Shown here one piece after another: positions 12,596 through 23,400 of a stretch of 64,000 bases of DNA. Numbering within the stretch: position 1 is the first letter of the stretch; every line of letters begins with the position of its first letter. The notes beneath the pieces are model-generated. The model did no database searches, had not been told where the DNA came from, and saw only the letters and a program-made list of their open reading frames with translations. Source of the DNA: Bursaphelenchus xylophilus (taxonomy: Eukaryota; Nematoda; Chromadorea; Rhabditida; Aphelenchoididae); NCBI GenBank assembly GCA_904066235.2, contig CAJFCV020000003.1:8742001-8806000 (forward strand), given 5' to 3'. The position numbers and the translations under genes are program-made.

Positions 12596-13017
12596 ACCTC
12601 AATAAACTGATAATCGATGATAACCAATTATTTATTGGGAAACCAGATCATTGATGAGAATAAACAAAGGAAACCAAAGTGATATCAACAAAAAATAGAC
12701 GAGAATTTTTGGCCGAAAATAGGCACGGTGATACAAAATAATCAAAAAAAATTAAAGGCTATTACATTTTCAGGCTCAAAAAATTAAAAAAACGTTAAGC
12801 GCAGTTTAGAAATTCGAGATGAGAAAGCACAGTAAAAAAACAATCTAAAAATGAAATAAAAAACAAAAATACAAAATTTTCTGCCAAAAACAAGGAGATT
12901 ACACCTCTAAAAATATGCAAATGAAACAAAAATGTTGCGCGATTTTTATTTCCGACAAAATCAATCAATTCCGGGTAAAAAATTAAGCCAAACCTCACAA
13001 ATTAACAGGCAAATTAT
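12596..13017. other. Convergent intergenic spacer
   Basis: About 420 bp between the 3' ends of the 11306-12595 gene and the JADE-like gene. It is very AT-rich, with several AATAAA-like hexamers. Nothing else is seen. Confidence 0.5.
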
Positions 13018-16000
13018 TCAAACATTTTCTTCGGAGAGAGCGTCAAGCAGTTGTGGATCAAGTTCCGGAAACTGTTCGAGTAAATCCGTGAACAAATCCT
13101 CCGCTTTATTCGACTTTTCATTTTTCGGCCGGTTTTTGCTTGGACTTTTGGGGGGTTTGACCGTTTTCCCAGAGAATTCCGACCAAAATCCGAGTAATTT
13201 CTCCATAGTTCTTGATGAAAAGTGGTTTAATTCTTCGCTGGAGCTTCCCAGGACCCAATCAATTGCTTCTCTCAGGGCGGCGAGTTGCATCAACTTCAAT
13301 TTCTCTCTTCTCAAGGCCAGTGTGCACAGATTTCGGCACTAAAAATATTATCCATCAAAACTTTTACCTCTTCAAAACCAAAAAAATCCAAAAATTATTT
13401 CCAAAACCCCCATCTCTATATCTACTACAATATAAACCCCCCAAATCTCTCTAAATCTCTCACCCTATCCAATTTCCAATGAGATTCAGCGAATTCTTTG
13501 ACCAATTCAGCATTCTGTTGTTCATTATCCTCCTTTGGCTCTTCCTTTTCCCATTTTTTGATGATTTCTTTCTTGTATTTCTTCTTGATGTAGATCTCAT
13601 TCAATTCCGTTTGATTCACCATTATCCGATTTCCACTTTTCTTTCTTTTCTCGGCCCAATAATCGAATATTTCCTTCATTGTTTCCTTCGAAACTCCCGT
13701 GCATTCACTCAATTGTCGCCAGTTTACCAGCTGATCAAATTGGGCTTCAATTTTCGACAATTTTGACATCTAAAACAACATGGATAAGATTCTAAATCCA
13801 AAAAGTTATCCTTCAATAAAAGAACTCTTACTTTATACGATTCCGAGGCAACAATTTTCTCATCGGTTGTGAATTCTCCCATCAAAAAGTCGACTCCATT
13901 ATTTCCCGGAGCTTTTCCTACACTTCTGGCTTGTTCCGAATGCAAATAACAAAAAGAAAACATCTTGACGCCAATTTTGGAGTTCAAATTATCCTCAATA
14001 AACATCAACAACCCTCCTCGCAGGCCACAAGTCGAATGAAAAGCCAGTTTACAATTGGGTACCGAGCATTTTATTACACTTCCATAGCAAAGATCGCAGA
14101 CCGAGCATCTAAAAGCCAAACAATAAAATCAGAAACTAAAATCAACTTACATTTTGAGAAAAGATTCCGGTTTCATGTCCCATTCATGGCTTATCGGAGT
14201 GTAAGTCGTCAGATCATCGAACCTCAAATCTTTTTGCCACACCGCACAAGCGAAGTGGGCCCAGTCCCCGTCAATCGTATGCTTCATTGTGCCGTAACTC
14301 AACGGGCAATACCTGCAACTGACGTCCGTTTTCCTTCCATATTCCCGGCACACATCGCAATACCATTCGTCTTTGGGCAATTCCAAGATCCCAAAGCAAT
14401 TCTGATGGACCGACAGCTCGCATCTTTCACAGAACACAATCGGATCCGACTTTTCGCTGGTCTCGGATTGACAAACCTCGCAAAAAGCGTTGTCACCTTC
14501 TGCTTGGTTGGGGACGTTGAGGATTTCAAGGAGAATATTGTGGATTTCCTAAAACAAAATCGACTAAAACCCTGACAACATCCTCCCATAAGACATCCCA
14601 GATGACATTTCAATCTAAACATAACAAAAATAAGTCAAAATCTTACCTTAAAGCTGACCGTTTCCAAAACTCCCATCAAATATGCAAAATCAACTTTTCG
14701 AAGCTTCACTGTTAAAGGCTCAACAACTTTCTTATTGTTTTCATCTCTTCTATTGCTGCTCCCTCCATCCAAGTTTTTATTCAACCTCAAGAAGAACTTC
14801 TTATCGTTGTCATCCATAAAATATTGTACAACATCTTCTTCAAGCCTGTTTACTGCAATTGTTTCGCTCGACTCTATTGGATCTGGCTCCATGACCAAAT
14901 CAATATCAATATTATCTCGTCGTTCTTCATTCAGATACGGTGTTAGATCATATGAAAACTCCATTCGATCTTCTGGGAGTGTCTCCACCGGGACTTGGAC
15001 TTTCCTAACCATTTCATCGGTAATCTGGCCTGAGATCTGAGCATGCCGACGTTTTCGAAAGAGGACTACACGCTTTGAGCGATGGGAAATGTCAGTTACA
15101 AAGCATTCTTCGTGAGGGTTATCTAAATTTAGATAATTTTGAGTTCTTTACCTAAAAATTCAAGAAAATAAAAAGAAAATCACTTACATTTTGATTTTTT
15201 AGTTCTTGTAGAAACAATTTGCGGTTTCAGGAAGATCTCAGAGTCAGCGGGAACAATTTGTTTACCTAAAATAAAGATATTACCGTAAAACAAAGTCTTA
15301 TCTAGAAATTAATAACATAATATCAAAACTTACTACTTCCCGCAGCATCCAGCTTCTTCTTCAGTCCAATGTACCTCCTTTTCTTCATGAACGATCCAAT
15401 TTGGGTCGCCCTCCAATCCCATAATCCACAATTCTTTTCATGCCCTTCTTCTTTTGGACATCGACTAGTTGATGGCTGCTCGGACGACGAACAATACTCC
15501 TCTTCATCTTCTGTAGATTCATTTGAGTAGTTTGAGACCAGCGACGGGCTTGGCAGAAGTTTCGAGTCTTTCACACCTAAAAAATATCAACAATATTACA
15601 CTTGATACCAAAAACAATCTAAAAATGTTTGCAAAGCTTCCGAGATGAATGCAAATTCGAAGAGAACACTCTGTATATATTCGAAAAGAGACCGGAGAAC
15701 TCTCGCCCGCTGGCTCTCCCGTTCCGCCGCGATAGAACACGCGAAAAAGAGAGAGCGGCGCCCTTTGACCGCGCTCTTGTTTCGAAAGCCTTTTCCATCA
15801 TTTCCTATAAGAGAAAATGCTACATTGCAAATGTAACAGTTGTCTAAGATGCTAGAAAAAAACGAGCAAAAGCTGGGGATCAATCAAGATGAAACTTGAC
15901 AAATAATAAAACTCTATGAATAGTATCGATTTCTGGAATTTTTGCAAGAATTTTAATTAATTTTAGCCATTTTTGATAGTCATACATGAAAAAAATGAAC

Positions 16001-16408
16001 TGATTAAATCTCTAATAAATAAACCAAAGATAGAAGAAATTACTTTTCATCGACCACCTGTTATCCGACCGAAAAATTCGATTCTCTCATTTGAAACATT
16101 AAAATTTGGAACAAAACTTCAGTGTGATAAAAATCAGAATCAAAACTTTCCGAATGTTGACAAAGGGTACCCTAGCAAGAATAGAAGTTATTGTCGCGAC
16201 AAGAATTACCTAAAATCCTAAAATCAAAATGCAAAAAAAATTTGAAACCCTTACCATTTTGAAGAAGGCACCGCGTGGGTATGCCAAATCCTCCATTCTT
16301 ATCGATAAATTCTTCGGCAATATTGCGTCGTGTCCGTTTTTGATTAGGCACGGAACGGAGCGGAGTTCGGGTCACAAGGCGAGAAGAGGGTGCTTTGCTG
16401 GGATTCAT
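13018..16408 (-). CDS. phf-15: JADE-family PHD-finger protein (HBO1 histone acetyltransferase scaffold)
   Basis: JADE proteins scaffold the HBO1 (KAT7)-ING histone acetyltransferase complex in the nucleus. Exons, reading down: 16408-16255, 15576-15334, 15265-15188, 15122-14647, 14548-14151, 14108-13832, 13769-13464, 13338-13018 (750 aa, all phases fit). An N-terminal EPL-like region contains VQVPVETLPEDRMEF. A canonical PHD finger follows (FCEVCQS, CERCELSVHQNCFG, WYCDVC), then the zinc knuckle (CRYCPL, WAHFACAVW) and an extended PHD (CSVCDLCYGSVIKCS, FHSTCGLRGG). After this comes the helical REKLKL segment (ERFGG through RNLCTLALRREKLKL in the window's reading order). I see no bromodomain or PWWP domain, which argues for JADE rather than BRPF (lin-49). 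The symbol is by analogy with C. elegans phf-15. Almost all its acceptors are TTTTAG-type. Confidence 0.88.
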
Positions 16409-16636
16409 CCCTCAAAGTGAGGAATAGGGGTTCACCCGATATTCTCAATGCATCTCTGCAAAGAAATATGCAAATTTCGTGGAGTTGTAGATGGAACAGC
16501 GGCTGGCCGTGTGGTGTCACGAACAAACCGGCGGGAAAAGTTGTTGGACGGGAAATTCCCTGATTTTCAAGAATTGAGTTGGCATTTCTCGTGAGACTTG
16601 ACACTGTGCGTCAACTGTTTCCCCAAATAAGAAAAA

Positions 16637-17186
16637 CAGGGGTGGCCACCGGGCCGGCCCGGCCCGGCGAAGCCCGGCCCGATCGGGCCTAAACGGGCCG
16701 GGCCTGACAAATTTTGAAACGGGCCGGGCCGGGCCTGCTTTTTATCGGGCCGGGCCGCGGGCCTGAGCCATTTTCAGGCCCGGCCCGGTTTTGTCGAAAT
16801 GCCAAGCGTTTGGCATTCAATGTTTTCGCGCCGGAAAAATTTTTGGATAGGTTTGTATTTTTAGTATATCAAGTTCTACAATAGTTTATTACTTTATAGT
16901 ACTTTTTTGCATATATGTTATAATATAAGGTCCAAATTAGAACATATAATACATATAGGATAGTTCTTAGCAGATTTTAGCACACTACAGAGGCGGTAAG
17001 ATCAAAGGAAAATTTCCAGCTCGCGCCCTAACCGGGCTTTTATCGGGCCGGGCCGGGCCTGATTCCTACCGGGCCGGGCCGGGCCGGGCCTGCAAAATTT
17101 TGAACCGGGCCGGGCCGGGCCTGGGATTTTGCCGGGCCGGGCCCCGGGCCTGAAATTTGGAAAAAGAGGCCCGTTTGCCACCCCTG
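16637..17186. mobile_element. GC-rich hAT-like non-autonomous transposon between two divergent genes
   Basis: A 550-bp block. It starts CAGGGGTGGCCACCGGGCC and ends GGCCCGTTTGCCACCCCTG, imperfect inverted termini of the CAGGGGTG type known from hAT elements. The interior is full of GGGCCGGGCC and its complement in both orientations around an AT-rich core (16800-17010). The flanking 8-mers (AAGAAAAA and CCGAAAAT) do not match, so the target duplication is lost or my ends are off. No ORF. It lies 228 bp upstream of the JADE ATG and 38 bp upstream of the metaxin ATG. Confidence 0.7.
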
Positions 17187-17223
17187 CCGAAAATTGATGG
17201 TTTTTTCATAACGAGAGCAGAAA

Positions 17224-18153
17224 ATGACAGATAAAGCTTCGAATAGCGAATGGTTGGATGCGGAACTGTTTTCTCCTTTCCAAAGTAAGTGTTTTATCAG
17301 TTGTTACCTAGGATAACATGCTCTAAAATTGTTTTTTCCAATGAAACGGTTATTTTCTTCAGAAGAACAAGCTCTCCTGTACGAACACGCAGAATGGGTA
17401 GCTGCTCGAGCATTTCTAAAAATGGTGAATCTTCCTTTTGGCCTGGAGCAACGGCCGAATGCTGAATTCATGTCGCCGGACGGTTCTGTTCCTTTTCTGA
17501 AACTTCAGAAGACCTTGGTGTTTGGCTACCTTAATATAGTAGAGTTCGTTTCGCAGAAGGTGCGTTATATTTGTTTTATTTTTATTCGTTTTTAGGGGAT
17601 AAAATTGACGAATACTTTGTCCGAGGCCGATATTGCCGATATGAATGCCTTGATGGCGCTGATTCGCGAAAATCTCCTAAATGCCGAGGTATGTGAGGGT
17701 TTCGAAAGTTGGATTACATTGTTGAATTTCTTTCAACATTGATTTTTCTCATTTTAGAAGTACTTCTGCTGGAGTGAGTCTTCAAATTATCATTCAGTAA
17801 CAAAAAGAAGGTATGGAAGTGTTTATCCCGTCCCTCTGAAATGGTGGCTCCCTTATCTGAAGCGCAAAGATATTGTCAGTCAACTCAACGACTCAGGCTT
17901 CGCAAACAAGACGATCGATGATGTTGTAAAAAAGGCCGAGACCGTGTTCCACGCTTTGAGTGTAAAATTAGGAAACCAGAGGTATTTTATGGGCGATGAG
18001 CCCACCGAACTCGATGCTCTGGCCTTTGGACACATCTTCAGCATTCTCACAATCGAACTGCCGTCAAATCATTTGGCTACAGCCCTTAGGAAACACGCAA
18101 ATTTAATGAATTTCTGCATCGCAATAGACGAGGAGCTCTTCAAATTAGATTAA
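17224..18153 (+). CDS. mtx-2: Metaxin-2 (mitochondrial outer-membrane import/assembly factor)
   Basis: Metaxin-2 acts with metaxin-1 in outer-membrane beta-barrel protein assembly and, in nematodes and flies, as a mitochondrial adaptor for motors. Exons 17224-17284, 17363-17559, 17596-17688, 17758-18153 (248 aa, close to the usual 260). Family hallmarks are the N-terminal thioredoxin-like part with NAEFMSPDGSVPFLKL, and the GST-C-like half with RYGSVYPVPLKWWLPYLKR. The strongly conserved PTELDALAFGHIFSILT is at about residue 200. The start ATG is the first in the exon. The gene is divergent from the JADE gene and convergent with the ZP gene 77 bp away. I am confident in MTX2 over MTX1 because of the PTELDALAFGH block and the lack of a C-terminal anchor. 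Confidence 0.93.
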
Positions 18154-18230
18154 GCTAGCATTTTCAGTTGTTGTATAGATTTTTAGGGATAAAGCGATTG
18201 AAAAATTTGTAATTTTATTTATTTTGAGAT

Positions 18231-20159
18231 TCAATGGAGACTTGAGCAAGTTTCTGGAAGTCTTTTCAGATTCCTTCGGGCACTGACGTAAAAGAAAATG
18301 AGAGAAATTACGGTGCAAGAGTAGAGAATGACCAATAAGACCGAGAAAACGGAGAACAGGTTTTTCATAAAACACCATTTAGAGTCCCAGGTAAATGCCG
18401 AGGTCAGCGAAGGCTCTGAAATTTAAAAATATTTGATATTGAGAGAAAAATTATATTCACCATGTTCAATATTTTTAGAATTGATGTAAAGAGGCTTTAA
18501 TTGGATGTAATGTTGTGTTTAAAATTTCTTACCATGACTTTCTGGATCTACATCTTTATCTACGACGCGTATTTTCTGATTCACTGATAGAATATTATCA
18601 TCATTGAGTGATCTCTTATCGGCTGATCGTTTTTCTCGACTGTGACAGCTCTGAAATTAATTAAAACGTGGTAAATCGAATTTCAGATTGTTTTTGCCAC
18701 TTTTTTGCTTTAGCTTACACTTTGGGGACTGCAAATACTCGATTTAAATTCTTCGGTGACATTAAAATGTTCATGATTTTGAAGGCATAAATCCAATTTG
18801 CATTTGATCCACATATCCTCCGAATCCGGGAATTTAAATGCCATGCCATCAGCAAAGGCTTTATCATTATGTTCGGAGTGTTTTATGTCGGATATTAAGA
18901 CCTCGTCAATGGTGCACCCTGACGTGATGATCTCCATTTTTCGACCATCCAAGGTTTCGGCGGTGCATTCTCGAACAGTGAAGCCGTAAATATCTAAAAA
19001 ATATCTAAAATTACAAATTTTAGAACATGCTATCTAATCTTTGATAGACAAATTTGTTAGGTTTTGACAGCTAAAGCCATGTGCAATATAATTTATATCC
19101 CACCTGATGGATCCGCAAAATACCATACAAAAATAAGGGCTTCTCCGACGGTGACAACCTTGGCTGCCTCCAAATTTTCATCCGGAACCCTTCCGCTGAT
19201 CACTTTTAACCTTGGCATGGGTAATTGCGCAACACCACTTGCTACGCCCTTGGATGGAATGTCTCTGAAACGTGATTTTTTTATGTGAACAGGTGGTTTG
19301 ATCAAAGATGCTACTGGCTTTATTTGAATGACCAAACGGATCGAATTGATAAGATTTTTAAAATTTGCAAAAAAAAACGCTTGGTGACTTTGATGTCAAA
19401 AATAATGTCGGCATATCGGTCCAAACTCAAAATGGCCTTTTGACCTTTTTTCAACAAAAATTTCCCACCTGATCAAGCTGATTTTGCTATGTACATCCTT
19501 GTTTTGCTGTGTAAACACGCAGTGAACCGCGAACGAGCGGTCATTCTGCGTCATAAAGTTGGGATGGAATCCGAAAACGACGATCGCAAATATCTCCATC
19601 GTCTTGTCCCCCTGAAACACATTTAACATGCGACAGACAAAGATCAGCTCTTATGGGAAGGTAACACAACACAAAAATGAAATGTAGAAAAAAAGTTGTG
19701 GGAAAAAACATAAATTTAGTTGGATTAACCATCATCAAGATAACGTACTGCTCTCCTGGTTTCCAGACCGCATTTTCCGACTTCAGAAATTGACAGGGAA
19801 TAGCTTGGGGACAAAGTTGCGTTGTTCTCAAAGCGTTTGTAACACCCTACTGATTTACGCCAATTCTTGACATAAACTGTGCCAGTGAAGGGGAATTTTG
19901 TTTTTGCTTGGATCTCAATCGAATCTGGGCCACATTGGACAAGTGGTTCGCCTGAAATTATTTAGTGACTAGCTCGTGAAATTTACAACCAAAAATTTGT
20001 CAAACAGAAACTACATTTTTTATCAGTTGAAAAATTTACCTTCCACGGAATTCAGCGCATTTTCAGCGAACGCCCATTGGATCTGAATAAGCGAAAAGCT
20101 CGTTAATGACTTAATTAACCCACCGAGAGCAGAGACAGCCAGACCAGGAAACCAGTCAT
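18231..20159 (-). CDS. ZP-domain (cuticlin-like) type I membrane protein
   Basis: Probably an apical extracellular-matrix or cuticle component. Exons, reading down: 20159-20124, 20082-20040, 19951-19749, 19611-19469, 19264-19104, 18993-18719, 18650-18533, 18415-18231 (387 aa, phases fit). A signal peptide (MTGFLVWLSLLS) is followed by the ZP-N half (VQCGPDSIEI, FTGTVYVKNW, KCGLETRRA, FGFHPNFMTQNDRSFAVHC). The ZP-C half has PMPRLKV, YGFTVRECTAETLDG, GCTIDEVL and KCKLDLC. SREKRSADKR after it is a furin-type consensus site, and a membrane span (VLLVILYSCTVISLIFFYV) and a short basic tail close the protein. This is the standard layout of a proteolytically released ZP protein. The donor at 19748 (GTACGT) was chosen because it restores the reading frame; a second GT downstream does not. 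The orthologue is not assigned. Confidence 0.85.
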
Positions 20160-20462
20160 CCTTGATGACCTGCGGGCTTTCTTTAACTTCTGTTTTCTGC
20201 GGAGCGAAAGGCGGTCATTCCGTGGGAAGAACGACCTTGGCCTACTACTGCGCCGTTAAAGCTAAATGGCAGCGGAATGAACTGTAAAATGAAATTTTAC
20301 TTTTCTTGTTGGAGAAAAATCTCGTATTTTCGATTCGCAAATTTTCTAATAAAAATAATAAAAATGGATGTTTTTTATAATTTTTTCATCATTTTTTTGA
20401 ATTATCGAAATCGAGGAAAATTTGTAAAAATCTGATTTATTCAACAAAGAAAATAAGGCACT

Positions 20463-23400
20463 TTAATATCCAGAAAACCGAAGTCGACTCGATCTTCCAA
20501 TGTGAGCATCCAACACTTTCTGATATCGTAATTTACAGGCGGCTTCGATTGTCTTGGCCATTAAGCCAGCCGAGGGTTCGACGTGGAAAACGTAACAAAG
20601 GAAGTTCTCCGTCGAGGTGTGCATAATAAACGCACAGTGTCTAAAAATGCAAAATTTATAGGATTGGTACTGCCTGTGACAACTGAAAAAACCTTAAATT
20701 TTCAGGGTTTTTTCTAAGGGCTATGACAAATTAAGGAACGTCGGAGATACCCAATACTTACTTAATATCCTGTCCAACTCCCAAAAACGACAAATATCTG
20801 ACTCGGCATTGAGCAATCTCCTCGCCATTGATATCTCTGATCGTAATATTAGACAGGGCAATAGAGACATCAGAGAGGATCCATTTGTCAGTTGGAACTT
20901 GCCGTACCAATCGATCTACGGCATCATTTAAGATCTCAATTCCAGTGGCTCGAGGGACCTCCGTGACTCCAATAAAATGACAGCGGATCACTTTCTGAAC
21001 CTCGTCAATAGGAGTTACTGTGGCTTCTTCTGAAAATTATAAACGTTTAAACCGCGAGTTTTTGAAAAAAAAAAACTATTTTTTTGAACTATTATACCAG
21101 ATGGCATGAAAATGATGACTAAAAAACTCACTAACAAGCCGTCGTTCCGACCTCTCCGTGGCCGGTGTAAATGCCTGAGGGGGTTGGCGATTCACCATCA
21201 GCTGTTTGCAAATGTCCCGTAGGGTGTTTGCAATCGCTCTGGCTGGGGTGTCACAGCGGAAGGCATGGCAAAGAAACTGCCTTCCATTTCGATCGCGTGC
21301 TACGTATGCGAAATCTCTACAAAAAGTTGAATTGATTCATAACGAAGATTTTATTCTTACCTTCCATTATCCCGACCGACCCCCCAAACTCGGATAAATT
21401 GGATTTTCTCTGAGTGGATGACATTGTTCGTCTCTGGATCAATAAGAAGTAGGTCATTGTCGGTGAGTTCGAGGATTAGTTCTTTTCCGTTTCCCCATTT
21501 CTGCACATTGCCTAAGGCGCCGGAAGACAAGTCTCGAATGGCTTTATTTACAGCTTGGGAGCTCCGTTCCGTCGTGAGATCACTCTCGCTGATCTCGGTC
21601 CAGCCAAGTGAACGGACCATGAAACGAATCGGCTAAAATACAAAATTATGCATTTTTTAAAAGAAATCTGACTTTGCACAGTGCGGTGAATTCTAAAATT
21701 AAAAAACATATAAAATTTACAGTGTCAAAAAAGCAAAACGCAAATAAAAAACTTTTTTTTCGCAACAAAAAGAAATACTGCCCTACCTTCTGTCCAATGT
21801 CAGCTTCAATAAAATCCTCGGCTTCGTCGTGATTCTCGATGGTTCTCTTCGTGGTGACCTGTTTGAACACGTGCTCCTCGATGACTGGTTCCGCAGGCGG
21901 AGCCGGCGAGGCGGGAGCGGCTGGCGGCGGAGGGTTCTGAGGATAGGGATCTCGTTTCGGTTCTTCTGCGTAAATCGGGGGACTGGGTGGAGGTGGTTGG
22001 GGGACCTCTGGCCTATTCGAAACCCGCTAAAATCTCCGAAAATGGTGGAATTTATAGTTCTAAGCGCTGTATTTGTTTGAAAACGGATCAAAATTGCATT
22101 TCAAACGACTTATAGTGTATTATTCATACTAAATCAGCAAATTTTATATTATTTTAAGCTATCAAAAAGGTTAAAATTATTGAAATTTCAATTTTGCAAA
22201 ATATTACGGTAGTTTAATGCAATTTTGTTAAAATCAGTCGCACTAAAATTACTATGAAGCCATGATTTAGTAAGCAAAATATCTTAAATTTATTATTTTT
22301 CAATTATCATCACTCGCCTACCATTCCACTCAATAATTTAGTCAGCATTGGTTCTCAGCTCCCTTCACCTTTGTTAAAATTAATCAAAACATGTGAGAGA
22401 TTAGTCATTAGACGTGTTAATAGCGAACGTTTTCTTACCGGAGGGTCCCGTTGTATGGTGCCACTGTCTACATGCCAATAGTACGAAAAGCCGGAAGGAT
22501 CTGGAAGAATGTGCATTTTAAACAATGTTTTCATAGGAAGCGGCATTCCTAATCTTTTGTCCATGCATTAGAGCTAGATTTGTGGGGCCGTTATGCGGGT
22601 AATGTATACAAACAAACGCTATAAATAGAAGGAAAAGAGGGTAAATTAAGGGGAAATTGAAAAAGGAAATGCCGGAAGAAAAACAATCGAAATTTTTTGA
22701 TGTTTTAGATGATACGATCTGGAAATTCCGGTGGTATCTTTCCAACATTTTCGTCAAAAAAAAGTTTTCTTTTGTTGAAAAGATTCAGTAGTCTTCTTGA
22801 AATAATTTTTCGGATTTTAGAAAAAAAACAGTCATCATTTTTGTTACACAAAGCCTTCAAATTGCGGCTTAACCAACCTAATTCCATGCCCACCCCGACA
22901 TCTGACCCCTAGCCAATTCTTTACCCAATGACCTTAGGGCAAAGACTTGGCCTTCTATTGTTTCCAAAGACTCCAAAAAAAAAGTTTTAAGGAAGATGAC
23001 TTTGCCCAAAAAAGCGCCCACCCTCATGTTTTTCCCATCCGGCCGGAAGTCTTCGCATCTCCTCCTTCACTGGTCGAGAATATTGACTTTCTCGTTCGAT
23101 AAAGTGGACACCACTGTCATGACTGTCAGGCGAAAGTACTGTCTCTTGGACCTCCTCTTCTTCGATCACATAATCCGAGACCGGCGGTCTTCTCGGTGGA
23201 TCCGGCTCTTTCTTCTTGAACTGATCCAATTGCCAGTAGAATGAATAAGGATCTCGATGCTCGGTGACAATCGTTGTGTCGCCAACTTTCTTGACTCTGA
23301 CATTCTCTTGCCTCGAGGCGGCATCGATTCGGGCGCGGCTTTCCTCGAAGTTGGTGGGAGAGTAATCCACGGACATTTCTTTTATCTTAACCTTGACTGG

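Noticed and set aside
14569..14632. Possible 43-nt micro-exon in the JADE gene
   Set aside because: Joining 14647 directly to 14548 is in phase and gives a sensible sequence, so the extra exon is not needed.
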